Origin: Planctomycetaceae bacterium
Lineage (GTDB): Bacteria > Planctomycetota > Planctomycetia > Planctomycetales > Planctomycetaceae
Assembly: GCA_016795145.1 (NCBI GenBank)
Contig: JAEUII010000431.1
Location: forward strand, 1-40,617
DNA: 40,617 nt
Reading direction: 5' to 3'
In this document: positions 1 to 10,091 of the stretch, one piece after another
Numbering within the stretch: the first letter of the stretch is position 1
Layout of the letters: each line of letters starts with the position of its first letter
The notes under the pieces: model-generated
Told to the model about the DNA's origin: nothing
Seen by the model: the letters and a program-made list of their open reading frames with translations, nothing else
Database searches by the model: none
Translations under genes and position numbers: made by a program

Positions 1-3000
1 TCGGCATCCACAGAAACGCCCTGTTCCTCCTCCATGGCCAGAGCCAGCACTGACTCAAGGCCGCGTGTCATCACAGCTTCCAGTCGCTCCTGATACACGC
101 CCGCTTCCGGTTTGCGAACAAGAAGTGCGCGAGCATTCACCACGGCGATGCGATCAAACGCCGCGGAAATAAGATCGTCGAACCAGTTCATCCACCGAGC
201 TGTCGGACGTGTCCATTGCAGCGCCAGAGGCTCGGCTTCCAGTTGTCGCAGCAGGAATTCAATCTCCTGTTTCGTCTGGCCGGTTCGTCGCAGGATCGAG
301 ATACACTCGCTGATCAGCTGATCTTCCAATTCGATGCGACGCAGCATCAACGGTTCCGCATGAGTCGTCGTAAAGACGCGAGCATCCTCGGCGGCCTGTT
401 CGAATCGTCGAACACGACCGGCCTCAAGAATGTGGAAGTACCGACTGATGAATGTCGAAAGCTCATCGCCCAGTTCCGGATCCAGCACCTTCGCCAGATA
501 CTGTTCCTGAAGTGCTTCATACAGCGCGGTTCCTTCGCCAGCGGACACTCGTCCGTTCTGCGTCAGCGCTTCCAGCTGAATCTGGAACAACAACCCGGCG
601 CGATCGTTCAGGAACACTTCGCGGGTCGTTTCCATCAGCAGAGTCTCCGCGGCGACGAATCGCTTCTGACGGATGAGATGCTGAATCTGGAAATCAATCA
701 TGGCCAGCAGTTCCGCCGATTCCTTATCGCCGGCGTTCAAGGCTGATCGAATTTCCGTATCGACCAGCGTTCCCGCTTTCTCCGGTTCTGATCGTTCAAC
801 CAGTCGAGCCATCAGAATCGCGATCGAGAGGCGACCTGGTGTTCCCGGCTTTTCCTGAAGCATCAGACGCTCCATCGCATCCCATCGCGCTGAGGCGACG
901 ACTTTCGATTTGAGAGTCAGGTTGTGGTAACGCAGAGCGATTCGCTGTCGTTCCGTGTCGCTCCAGTCGAACTGTTCAAGTTCCTTCAGGGCAGCGATCA
1001 CGGCCCGTTCATGCGGTTGAGGCTGATTGGTGACGCGTGTTGCAGCCGCAGACGCCTGCAGCTCCAGGACTCGCAGTCCCATCAGATCCAGTCGCTTCTG
1101 TGCTTTGTCACCATCGCGAGTTTCGGGCTTCGCAAGGATTCGTAACCGTTCCGTTTCGATGGATCGCAGAAGGGCATCAGAGCCCGCTTCCTGGTCGACA
1201 TCGTTGATGGCCGATTGAGTGTATTCCAGCACATCAAACAACAGTGCTCGCGATCGCCCCGTGACAAACGGAGCGAACGAATCCATCACCAGCGGATCAT
1301 GAGTCGCCTTGTACCACTGAGCGAGCAGCCGAACGGCGGAATCAAGATTGCTGGTGCCCTGAAGCAGAATCTCCAGCCGCAGCCGAACGTCTTCAGATGA
1401 TTGAGGCGTCCGTGTCTCCGGTGAATTCTGCCAGGCCTGCAGTGCCTGATTGAGATCGCTCATCAGCTCTTCCGGAGTCTGATGCTTCCACGAACGTCGA
1501 ATCGAATTCTGCATGTCCTGACGGCGATCGAGTGCATGTTGCCAGACCGACAACTGCTGCCATTCCTGAGCACTCAGTTCATCCCTTGTCCCTGCGGATT
1601 CGTACAGAGCGACGGCTTCTTCCAGTCGATCCAGTTCCGCAAGAACTCGGCCCAGTTGAATCCGCCAGAGATCGGCAAGATTTCGACGGCTGCTTCCTGC
1701 CGCGGTCTTTTCTCCGCGACGCGTTTCTTCGGCCGTGAACCACAGACGCAGTCGTTCTTCCAGTAACTTCGGTCGGTCGAAAGCGATCAGCAGACCGAAC
1801 TCAGCGGCTCGCCAGACATCCGGGGCGACAGGGTCAATCTCCTGACCGCGACGCACATAGTTCAGCAGAACCTGGCATTGAGCCGGCAGCGCCTTGTCCT
1901 CCGGCACGGATTCCTGCACAGATGCTGCTGTTCCGGCCGGACGATCCAGCTGGATTGCCATCAGCATCCACATGGCGAACGCTGTATGTCGTTCGATCAG
2001 ATCAAAGCGTTGTTTCCATCCGTCTTCGTCATTCGCTGGCTTGACGGATGGGTCCGGCGACGGTTTCGGTTCAGGACCACACAGCTTCTGACAATCCTCA
2101 AGGACCAGATTCTGAAGCTGCGATCGTTCTTCGTCTGAAACACCGAACGCAACTTCGTAACCGATCAGCTCACACTGCAGCATCAGTCGATGCAGCAAAA
2201 CAAATCGGAAGATCGATGCGGGAAGAGAACCGGCTAGGTCGGGAGCAGCGTTTTCCCCAGCCGGCGCTGCGGCCACATTCGCCTTTTGCTGCTTCTCATT
2301 CAACACGGCCACCATCTCGCGAATGGCCTTCACGCGACATTCTTTGGTCACATGCTGCTGCCGTTTGGAATCGAGGTCATTGAACCCCGGATACTCCGTT
2401 TGATGATGAGCCGCACGCTTCGACACCATCGTTTCGACCCATCGATTCAGTCCAGGCACTAATGCGGCCGTGCATGCCTGCTCTTCTTTTGGCTCAACGG
2501 GATTGATGATCGAAAGCAGCGTCCATGTTTCCTCTTCCATTTCGCGAGTCCACGCCTGACTGACCAGAGTCTCGAACAGACGAGACGCAGCTCCGGGACG
2601 TTCAGAATCTCTGGCTTCAACGAACTGCTGACGATGCCATTCCAGATTGCGTGCCTGGTCGAAACCACTGTTGATGACCTGCTGAACCAGCGAGGAGAGT
2701 TCTGCACGGTCCGTCTGAGGAGCTTCCTTCCAGCGTCGAATCAGAACATCAAGCCATGCCTGACGATCCTCTTTCGTGGTGCGAGTATCATCGCAGACAT
2801 GAAGTTCGATCAGAATGAGCTGGGCTCGTTCATGCGCCATCGTGGCGAGGTCGGCGTGCAGATGCTTTCGCAGAGCCACCATCAGTTCCTGCCGTTCCGG
2901 GCAATCATGCAGTCCGGACTGCTGGAGCCATGTCATCGCCGCATTCAGGTGAGCGGGTTTGGCTGTCGCAGCGGTCTCGGTCAGCCAGCGAACGTACGTT

Positions 3001-6000
3001 TTCACAACGTCTCGACCCGCCGGTTTGATCGCGATCACGGCGTTGTCAAGGATCTGTTTTGCGACTTCGAGATGACGTTCCGATCGAGCATAAGTCGCCG
3101 CCAGAGCCACGAGTGAATCGTAGGTCGCCTTCTGCGGTCCTCGAAGCTGCAGTCCCGCAACGGATCCCAGCCCGAAGCTAATCGCGGCGTCGCGTCGAGC
3201 CATCATCTTCGGATCGAGCGTCTGATTCAACGACGCTGCATCGTCAGGAGCTTGCGGCAGCCTGCCTTCCGTCAGCCAGCGTTCGACGTCGGCCATAACA
3301 ACTTCCGGCTGATTCAGTTCGATCAGGGATCGCAACCGATGCTGCCATGCGGAGCTGCTCATCGGGCATCGTTCGGTCCAGCGATCACACAGCTTCAATC
3401 CGGCTTCGAATTCTCCGCGTCGACGCAGCCAACCGAGGAATGATCCGAAAAGAGTATCCAGCTCCGCCCGAGTCCATGCCTTGTCCGCCGCGAGCTGCGC
3501 TTCATAGAGGGCACGAACATCGTCTGTGCGACGCTTCGCCTGCAGCAACTGAACCTGCCGCAGCAGCTCGTCCATATTCCATGGCCAGAGTGTGCGAATC
3601 GTCTGCTGCAATGCTTCAACCTCGGAGGTTCGATGATGTGTCTCCAGAAGCCCTCGCTTCTGCAGCAGCAGTTCCAGCAGCGCCGTATTGTCGGTCACGG
3701 CGGGATTGCCCGCCTGGAATGCTTCGGTCTCTGTGACGAGTCGGGCCAGAGCTGACTCCAGCTGGCGTGCGTCCATCGTTTGTGTCGAGAGTTCACGCAG
3801 CCTCGCAATGAACGACCAATGAAGAGCCCACTGCGGGAACGGTGACAGCAAAAATTCCTGAGTCGCCGGCGATGGAGCCGCTTCTGCCTTCAGCACGTCA
3901 TTGGCTGACGTGAGCAACCCGACCGACGTGGTCTGTTCAACGTCCTTCCGCAGCACTTCAAAACGACGTGCAAATTGAAGCAGTGCGGCTCGCACGAATC
4001 GACCCGCTTCGGTCTGCTGAGTTTCTTTCAGAGTCGTCTCCAGCAGCGACAGGCTGTCATCCCATTGAGCCAGATAGGCCAGTTCAACGAGACGGACGAA
4101 CTTCTGCTGAGCCGTTGCGTGATTCGCCTGAACCGCTTGTCGCGATTCCTGCAGGCCCGGAAAAGAGACTGGAAGCAGAAGCGTTCGCGAATTGCCCGTC
4201 CCGCTATTGTCGCTAAATCCTTCGATCAGATTAGCAGAGAGTTTTTCAATCAGGCCTTTGGCTTCTTCACCCGGCAACACTTTGATGGCGAGTCGAGTTT
4301 CGCCAACTGTTCGAAGAGCCCCGGATAGCTCTTCATGCTCTTCATCAACGATCCTTCCCGCACGCCATTGGCTGCCGATCTGAGCATGCTCGGAGAATGT
4401 CGTTCGGCGGAGAACTGTTCCACCGAGAAGCCATTCTGTCTTCAAAAGACACTTGCGTTCACGATCAATGGTCCATCGCATCTGCTCCCACGCACGCTCG
4501 CGAAATGTCAGCAGGATGACAACCTGTTCGTCGTTCGTTGATTCAATCTCAGCAGACCACTGAGAGGCAATCCGCACGGCGATTTGATCGCGGAAGCTCA
4601 TGGGGATTGAGCATCGCTCGATCGGCCGGGAGAGCTTTCCGACCATTCCGGTCCGCGTCGCAGTGCGAATTGAGCCACTGTGTTCCCCGACGCTCCAGTG
4701 ACGAAACAGGCCTTGATCGCCTGCGATGTCCAGGATCCAGCCCGTTGCCGGATGCCAGATCAGATGAGTCGCCGCCTGAGTCGTGCGGGTTCCTCGAGTC
4801 GGATGCTGGTCTGTTCGTTCGAACGTGAGTTCCACGCCATCCTGAAACTCCGCGTCGTCATTCTCCAGCCCCTGCAGAATCGAGCGGACTTCCTGAGGCC
4901 ATTCACACTTCTCCCAGTATTGCGCATCTGGTGTGTACCTGGACTGCCGATGAATGGGATTCGGAAACAGATCACGCAGGGCATCAGGCAATGTCGTCTC
5001 ATTGGAGACCGGTGCCGGAACAGCCGGCAGAACATCGGTGAGACCAAAGACAGGAGGCTCCACCAGAATCGGCGGCGGTGCCTGGACCGGATTCACACCG
5101 CGGAAGCGATACCCACGTGAGTTTTCATATCCGAGGCCCTCTGCGTAGTCGTCTCCATTCGTCACATTCAAACCGAAGTAGTTCTCCGCAGGAGCAAACT
5201 TCGCCCGATGCCGCATCGATCGCCCCAGTTTCCGCCCCAGCTCCTCTGTGCCAAATTGGGATTGACCCAATCGGAGCTCAACATCATCGTCGTAGCGTCC
5301 GGTTGCAAATTCGACTGCTGGCAACTCGGACGCAAGCGTCAGCGATTCAATGCTCGGTTCGGGCGGCAAAGCGAAAGACAGCGACCGGGAAGGTTCTCGC
5401 CCCAGCGCAGACCATCGATGAATAGTGTCTGAACGGTCTCTCAATCGTTCTTCAACGATGAAATCAGTCGCCTCCTGGTAGGCCCAGAACTCGTTCTGTA
5501 GACCATCGTTGTCGTTGTCGACATCGATATTGTTGGAATCGAACCACAAGCGAGGATCGCCCTGGCCGGACTTTTCTCCTCGCACTTCTGCACCACTTCG
5601 ATCATAGGCATCACTTCGGGAATAAAATTTGTGAAACACCGGAGCCCCTGGCATTCCTCCGGTCGTGCCGCCGCGGTTGACGGAGACATAGAACGAGAAA
5701 TCCGGAGTCGCGACCACCTGTGGCGCCAAAAATTCATCACGTCCATACCGATCAATCTGCTGCTGAATCACCTTGTGCAATTGCTGCCGCCAGAGCTTTG
5801 CAATCTGCAATTGCTGTTGCCGCAGGGAGTATTCTGCTTCCTTGCGTCCTTCAGCGAAGAACTGTTCGCCGTCTCGCATTTGAATGGATCGATCAACTCC
5901 AAATCGTCGACGATCCTCATCCGTTTCCAGCACAAGAAGTGACGTGTAAGGAGTCATCAGATGAAACTCCTGAGACAGTGCGATGATCCGCTGCTGAATC

Positions 6001-9000
6001 TCGGGAGTCGCTGCTTCCTGAAGCAAATGATCAATGTGCTGCTTTGCCCACAGGCGAGGAATGAATGAGGAGTCCATGCTTTTTTCAGACTGAGCTTCAT
6101 TCCCGGCCGACTGAGCGTCTGAAGTTTGCTGTGCAGCTTCTTCCGGCTTTGCAGATACTCGAGCCACATACTTCACAGGCTCATCCCCGCGCAAGCCAGT
6201 GATGATGACTTCTCCGTTCACGGCTCCTGACGAAGGGCGGAACCGTCCGGTCAGAATGTGCTGCATTCCGTCGGGCAGATTCGGAAGCTCAGCCGGATAG
6301 ACAGCTGCGACTTCCAGACCACGGAACTCCACTTTCAAATCACGCAGCCCGGGCCGCGTTACTTCGAACAGCAGCTCACGAATCACGTCGCCAGGTGCCG
6401 CTGAGGTTGATGCAATGCGAGTTGTTCCTCGACCTGTTCGACCGATGGCTCTCAGCACGGTCATGTCATACGCATTTCCGACGGCGATTGCATGGCACGC
6501 CGGGACCTTCTGAATCTTTGCGACGCGATTCAGCCACGATGCAAAACTGGCTCCTGCCTGACTGTCCTGAGCCACCACGGTTCCGTCGCCAATGTAGACG
6601 ACCTGAGTATCCGGGCTAGTGGCCTTGAAGATCTCTTCAAAGCCAACACCAAGATTAGACCAGCCTAGCGAACGTCGATCTTCCAGTCTTTTCACGATCT
6701 TTGTGCGAACTTCTTCGGTGACCGGCAAGGCATCTTTCAGGATCCAGTCGCAGTCCGTATCGACACAGGCAACTCGCACTCTGTCAGATTCTGCAAGGCT
6801 TCCAAGGAGAGCAGCGACAAGTTCGTGCTGCTGCCTTCGAGCAAACTTGTCCATGGATCGCGACGTATCACACACAACGACAACGTCCAGTGGCTTACCG
6901 TCTCGCACCATCATGCGAGACCAGTTGCCATCGCCAACAGCCGGTGGCGACAACTGAAGCACAAAGTACCCATCGCTTCCTCGAACATGAGGAACAAACA
7001 CGACGTCAGACTGTCGGCCATCAACTGCACACAACATCTCAAAATCGCGCTGAGGCGTGATGTCGGACGCTTCATAGTGCAGTCGGCCCGAAAACCGAGT
7101 CTGCTCGATCGTGACCGGTCCCAGCTGACGAATCCCAGCGGTTGTCGTCGGCCCGTTTGCCGCCTGTCCATTTGTCGCGTGCCCATTCGCAGCATCAGCC
7201 ACCGTGCTGTGCGACGGGCATGCGAGACTGGCGAGTGGCACTTTCGAATGGATCAGTACATCAATCGAAAGATGCTTCAGCGGAGTCTTCTGCAGCAGCT
7301 CACTTCGAAGCGGATAGTGATAGCGATACACCCCATTCTGAAGCGGAAGAGTCTGCGTGTAGGTGATCCGAATTCGCTTCTCACTGTGAGCTTCAATCGG
7401 AAAGACTCGGGCTTTGAAGATGTTCCCACCTTCCCATTCCAGCAGTCCAGGATCACGATTCTCTCGCAGGATCGTTTCGTAGATTTCGCGAGCCCGCTGT
7501 TTTTCGACGACATCAGCTTCCACGAGCTCATTGCCAATCCACATCCCAAAACCACTGATGGAGGCATCATGTGGAAGCGGAAAATGGAACTGTCCTTCCA
7601 GTCGCGTGTTGGTGTTGTTTACGAACGATTCTTCGATCGTCGTGCGAGCAATCTGGTCCCGCACTTCGACGGTCACATGATGGAAGCCCATCGTCAATGA
7701 CACATCGCGCCCGTCGACCTGAGCCACCAATGATCCGAGCGATTCCGCGGTCAGGGAACCTCGCAGTGATTTCAGCCATGCCGGTTCGACATCGAGGACA
7801 CGAACTGCCGAAGGCTCCGAACTGACGCTCAGCAAAACCGGCTCCGTGACGGTTCGCTTCGAACCATCTGCGAAAGCCACTTCCAGTCCCTGAGTCACAG
7901 CGGTGCTAACTTCACCTGCAGGGGCCGAACTCTTTGCTTCGGCCTCACCCTGCAACAACTGAATGCGCGACGCCGATGTGAGCGAAACGACTGCGGAAGG
8001 CCCCAAAGTCACCTGGGAACCGGATGTCAGCCGGACTACGGCCGCGTTGGCACCTCGAGTCTCACAGCGAATCTGATCTCCGGGAAACAGACTGAGTGAT
8101 TCCGAAGCGGGCGTCCAGCGATGTCCCGGGAACGAACGAACATACACCAGTCCCTGAAGTTCGCTGATGGTTCCAATGCTGCCCGTCTGCTGCAGCGACC
8201 TCGGTAACGTGAAGGCATCTTTTCGTACGGCCGCATTCATGGCAACAAGTCGGACATCAGCCAGCACGCCAGCGTTCTCGTCGGAGACCAGCTGGAGCGA
8301 CGTCAGTTGCTTCGAATCTTCGCTCGCGATGGCTCGCAGCGTGGCGGCTTTTTCCTTCAGAGTGACATGGGCTTCGTAGATCAGACTTGGGACCCCATCA
8401 ACGACATCACGACGAACGGGGCCCGTCTTTCGAAATCGATCCGGTGATAAGTCCGCAAGCTGCAGCAGAGTCAGTCCGTCCAGACCTTCGGCGGGAAGCG
8501 GCGATGCTTCTTCTCCAATGACAGCGTTCGACGAATCAACCTTCCACAGACGTGACCCATCGGCAATTCGATAGTCTCCGTTTGCATCATCCCATCGCAC
8601 AATTCCGGGAGCCTGAAATGACACTGTCGATGAACCTTCCGGTGTCTGCACAACAACAGACAAGGCCGAGGCATCACGCACGGCTTTCAGGAGATCGCCA
8701 AGCGTCGGATCAGCCTGCACCACATTGGGTGACAGCAGCCAGATGGCGAACATCAGTGATGCGGCCATCGAAAGCAGCGCCATCCAGCGTGAACCGGACG
8801 CAGGCTTCTGGAACGGTCGCCCCGTTCCTCGGCCTGCAGCGTCACTGGTCACATCGGTCTTCGCCGAACTCTGCGCGGCACGAAATGCATCCCGAGTCTT
8901 CTCGCGGATTGCCGCCAGCACCTGCAGATCCGGAGTCACTGCATCATGCTCCGCGGTCTTCAGGATCCGGGCAAGTTCGGGTGATTCAAAGTCCGAAGCG

Positions 9001-9014
9001 TGTTGAGTCGTCAT
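1..9014 (-). CDS. Giant VIT/von Willebrand factor A domain protein with FecR-like region and N-terminal membrane anchor (C-terminus outside window)
   Basis: One minus-strand frame stays open from ATG at 9014 to the window edge, at least 3004 residues. Residues 1-74 are polar and probably cytoplasmic; a hydrophobic segment at about 75-93 (WMALLSMAASLMFAIWLL) should span the membrane. Residues 95-280 resemble LolA/RseB-like lipoprotein-sensor folds. About 285-360 is FecR-like (IRCETRGANAAVVRLTSGS). About 430-548 is a VIT domain (QRAREIYETILRENRDPGLLEW). About 708-880 is a vWA domain with an intact metal-binding motif, DTSRSM. Beyond about residue 1400 the chain is almost all helical, TPR-like, with no recognisable enzyme motif. 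An ECF sigma factor gene lies directly upstream, so the N-terminus may act as an anti-sigma factor; that is inference. Such ECF-linked VIT-vWA proteins are familiar in planctomycetes, but their role is unknown. Every plus-strand frame here is a shadow. Confidence 0.9.
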   Translation of the reverse strand, partial: MTTQHASDFESPELARILKTAEHDAVTPDLQVLAAIREKTRDAFRAAQSSAKTDVTSDAAGRGTGRPFQKPASGSRWMALLSMAASLMFAIWLLSPNVVQADPTLGDLLKAVRDASALSVVVQTPEGSSTVSFQAPGIVRWDDANGDYRIADGSRLWKVDSSNAVIGEEASPLPAEGLDGLTLLQLADLSPDRFRKTGPVRRDVVDGVPSLIYEAHVTLKEKAATLRAIASEDSKQLTSLQLVSDENAGVLADVRLVAMNAAVRKDAFTLPRSLQQTGSIGTISELQGLVYVRSFPGHRWTPASESLSLFPGDQIRCETRGANAAVVRLTSGSQVTLGPSAVVSLTSASRIQLLQGEAEAKSSAPAGEVSTAVTQGLEVAFADGSKRTVTEPVLLSVSSEPSAVRVLDVEPAWLKSLRGSLTAESLGSLVAQVDGRDVSLTMGFHHVTVEVRDQIARTTIEESFVNNTNTRLEGQFHFPLPHDASISGFGMWIGNELVEADVVEKQRAREIYETILRENRDPGLLEWEGGNIFKARVFPIEAHSEKRIRITYTQTLPLQNGVYRYHYPLRSELLQKTPLKHLSIDVLIHSKVPLASLACPSHSTVADAANGHATNGQAANGPTTTAGIRQLGPVTIEQTRFSGRLHYEASDITPQRDFEMLCAVDGRQSDVVFVPHVRGSDGYFVLQLSPPAVGDGNWSRMMVRDGKPLDVVVVCDTSRSMDKFARRQQHELVAALLGSLAESDRVRVACVDTDCDWILKDALPVTEEVRTKIVKRLEDRRSLGWSNLGVGFEEIFKATSPDTQVVYIGDGTVVAQDSQAGASFASWLNRVAKIQKVPACHAIAVGNAYDMTVLRAIGRTGRGTTRIASTSAAPGDVIRELLFEVTRPGLRDLKVEFRGLEVAAVYPAELPNLPDGMQHILTGRFRPSSGAVNGEVIITGLRGDEPVKYVARVSAKPEEAAQQTSDAQSAGNEAQSEKSMDSSFIPRLWAKQHIDHLLQEAATPEIQQRIIALSQEFHLMTPYTSLLVLETDEDRRRFGVDRSIQMRDGEQFFAEGRKEAEYSLRQQQLQIAKLWRQQLHKVIQQQIDRYGRDEFLAPQVVATPDFSFYVSVNRGGTTGGMPGAPVFHKFYSRSDAYDRSGAEVRGEKSGQGDPRLWFDSNNIDVDNDNDGLQNEFWAYQEATDFIVEERLRDRSDTIHRWSALGREPSRSLSFALPPEPSIESLTLASELPAVEFATGRYDDDVELRLGQSQFGTEELGRKLGRSMRHRAKFAPAENYFGLNVTNGDDYAEGLGYENSRGYRFRGVNPVQAPPPILVEPPVFGLTDVLPAVPAPVSNETTLPDALRDLFPNPIHRQSRYTPDAQYWEKCEWPQEVRSILQGLENDDAEFQDGVELTFERTDQHPTRGTRTTQAATHLIWHPATGWILDIAGDQGLFRHWSVGEHSGSIRTATRTGMVGKLSRPIERCSIPMSFRDQIAVRIASQWSAEIESTNDEQVVILLTFRERAWEQMRWTIDRERKCLLKTEWLLGGTVLRRTTFSEHAQIGSQWRAGRIVDEEHEELSGALRTVGETRLAIKVLPGEEAKGLIEKLSANLIEGFSDNSGTGNSRTLLLPVSFPGLQESRQAVQANHATAQQKFVRLVELAYLAQWDDSLSLLETTLKETQQTEAGRFVRAALLQFARRFEVLRKDVEQTTSVGLLTSANDVLKAEAAPSPATQEFLLSPFPQWALHWSFIARLRELSTQTMDARQLESALARLVTETEAFQAGNPAVTDNTALLELLLQKRGLLETHHRTSEVEALQQTIRTLWPWNMDELLRQVQLLQAKRRTDDVRALYEAQLAADKAWTRAELDTLFGSFLGWLRRRGEFEAGLKLCDRWTERCPMSSSAWQHRLRSLIELNQPEVVMADVERWLTEGRLPQAPDDAASLNQTLDPKMMARRDAAISFGLGSVAGLQLRGPQKATYDSLVALAATYARSERHLEVAKQILDNAVIAIKPAGRDVVKTYVRWLTETAATAKPAHLNAAMTWLQQSGLHDCPERQELMVALRKHLHADLATMAHERAQLILIELHVCDDTRTTKEDRQAWLDVLIRRWKEAPQTDRAELSSLVQQVINSGFDQARNLEWHRQQFVEARDSERPGAASRLFETLVSQAWTREMEEETWTLLSIINPVEPKEEQACTAALVPGLNRWVETMVSKRAAHHQTEYPGFNDLDSKRQQHVTKECRVKAIREMVAVLNEKQQKANVAAAPAGENAAPDLAGSLPASIFRFVLLHRLMLQCELIGYEVAFGVSDEERSQLQNLVLEDCQKLCGPEPKPSPDPSVKPANDEDGWKQRFDLIERHTAFAMWMLMAIQLDRPAGTAASVQESVPEDKALPAQCQVLLNYVRRGQEIDPVAPDVWRAAEFGLLIAFDRPKLLEERLRLWFTAEETRRGEKTAAGSSRRNLADLWRIQLGRVLAELDRLEEAVALYESAGTRDELSAQEWQQLSVWQHALDRRQDMQNSIRRSWKHQTPEELMSDLNQALQAWQNSPETRTPQSSEDVRLRLEILLQGTSNLDSAVRLLAQWYKATHDPLVMDSFAPFVTGRSRALLFDVLEYTQSAINDVDQEAGSDALLRSIETERLRILAKPETRDGDKAQKRLDLMGLRVLELQASAAATRVTNQPQPHERAVIAALKELEQFDWSDTERQRIALRYHNLTLKSKVVASARWDAMERLMLQEKPGTPGRLSIAILMARLVERSEPEKAGTLVDTEIRSALNAGDKESAELLAMIDFQIQHLIRQKRFVAAETLLMETTREVFLNDRAGLLFQIQLEALTQNGRVSAGEGTALYEALQEQYLAKVLDPELGDELSTFISRYFHILEAGRVRRFEQAAEDARVFTTTHAEPLMLRRIELEDQLISECISILRRTGQTKQEIEFLLRQLEAEPLALQWTRPTARWMNWFDDLISAAFDRIAVVNARALLVRKPEAGVYQERLEAVMTRGLESVLALAMEEEQGVSVDA

Positions 9015-9052
9015 AAGTCACCAAAGAAAGATCACTCGCGATGAACACAAAC

Positions 9053-9129
9053 TGAGCCGCGAGGCGCTAGCCGCGGGTGTTTTCCACCTGTCTTCTAACA
9101 ATCACCCGCAGCTAGCGCTTTGCGGCTCA
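9053..9129. repeat. Dispersed 77-base palindrome, copy 1
   Basis: The arms 9053-9079 and 9103-9129 are nearly perfect reverse complements, with only a few mismatches, around a 23-base loop. The left arm starts tgagccgcgaggcgctagcc. A very similar palindrome lies at 38786-38862. It sits between the ECF sigma gene and the giant VIT gene, so it could weaken or stop read-through between them, or be a REP-like mobile palindrome. Confidence 0.85.
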
Positions 9130-9145
9130 CTACATCAACAGACTG

Positions 9146-9700
9146 CTACGTGCGAACGGTTTCAAACAGTTCACGAAAACGATCGCGTGCTCGCAACAGT
9201 CTCGATCGCACAGCGTCAACGGTGCATCCAAATTCCACAGCCAGATCCGCCATCGATCGGTCATCCAGATACCGAGCAATCAGGATCGTTGCCATGTCTT
9301 CCGGAAGCGTCGCCAGCATTCGACGAACAGCCACACTGGTTTCAGCAACCAGCAGATGATCCGGGTCAGTCGGACCTTCAAACAGATCCAGGTTCAGGCC
9401 ACTGTCAGGAGGCGCGGTACTTTGTCGACGCCAGAAGAGGGCCGCGTGTCGGTGAGCAATGCCCAGCAGCCAGCTCACCAGGGTCCCCCGTGCCGGATCG
9501 AAGTTCCGAAGCCCCTGAGCTGCCGCAGTGAAAACATCCTGAACCAGATCAGCGACCGTATGCCGATCTGCTCCCGTCAGTTTCGCAACATAACTCCAGA
9601 CGCGTGGACCATATCGATCAAAAAACGTCGTCCACGCCGCATCATCGCCTCGCTTCAAACGTCGACTCAGGTGTTCTTCATCGGAATCGGAAGTTATCAC
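9146..9700 (-). CDS. RNA polymerase ECF-type sigma factor
   Basis: This 184-residue protein has the usual two-domain ECF layout. Region 2 spans about residues 23-95 (DLVQDVFTAAAQGLRNFDP, then SWLLGIAHRHAALFWRR). Region 4 spans about 125-180 with a helix-turn-helix (YLDDRSMADLAVEFGCTVDA). The frame starts with GTG at 9700; I see no better ATG in frame. It should direct RNA polymerase to a small set of promoters. The next gene downstream on the same strand, after 131 bases holding a palindromic repeat, is the giant membrane-anchored VIT-vWA protein. That neighbour is the obvious candidate regulator or target, by analogy with FecI-FecR pairs, but this is inferred from gene order. The stretch before residue 125 is rich in acidic residues and contains the linker between regions 2 and 4. 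Confidence 0.9.
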   Translation of the reverse strand: MITSDSDEEHLSRRLKRGDDAAWTTFFDRYGPRVWSYVAKLTGADRHTVADLVQDVFTAAAQGLRNFDPARGTLVSWLLGIAHRHAALFWRRQSTAPPDSGLNLDLFEGPTDPDHLLVAETSVAVRRMLATLPEDMATILIARYLDDRSMADLAVEFGCTVDAVRSRLLRARDRFRELFETVRT

Positions 9701-9892
9701 AACATCACGTCTTCCATCTCAGAGCAGAACATCGAACAGGCAAAACAGAATGTCGCAAAGACGCAGGTTTCAGCGAAGAGTTCCCGCCACAGCCGGAAAC
9801 CCTCCATCCCCGTATTTGCGCGGACGAAGACACCGTGTCGCGAAATCTCCCAAAATCCCCCGCAGCAGCAAAAAACCAGCATTTCTCCTGCG

Positions 9893-9936
9893 ATTATCCG
9901 CGCCCATCCGCGCTATCTGCGGTTCCAACCTGCGAT
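9893..9936 (-). repeat. Dispersed GGAT-type intergenic repeat, copy A
   Basis: Read on the minus strand, the core is close to ccgcggatagcgcggatgga, a unit with GGAT recurring about every ten bases. Copy B follows 199 bases downstream, and shorter, more diverged relatives lie at 14267-14301 and 15082-15116. Similarity between A and B extends about 15 bases outside the core, so this is a duplicated block, not just a chance run. Confidence 0.75.
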
Positions 9937-10091
9937 TCTGCCGCACCATATGGAACCGCATTTATTGAACCGCGAATTCACGTGAATCGGCGCGAATAGT
10001 CGCAGCGGTGGAAGTGCAGCAAACCATCACGCATTGTGACGCAAAACCCCGAAAACCGTCTTCCATCGGCGAAGACCAGCTTCCCTCTGTG

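Noticed and set aside
6825..7700. A 291-codon plus-strand open frame within the giant gene
   Set aside because: It runs antisense to the VIT-vWA frame, shows no domain, and the minus frame carries clear family motifs over the same bases.
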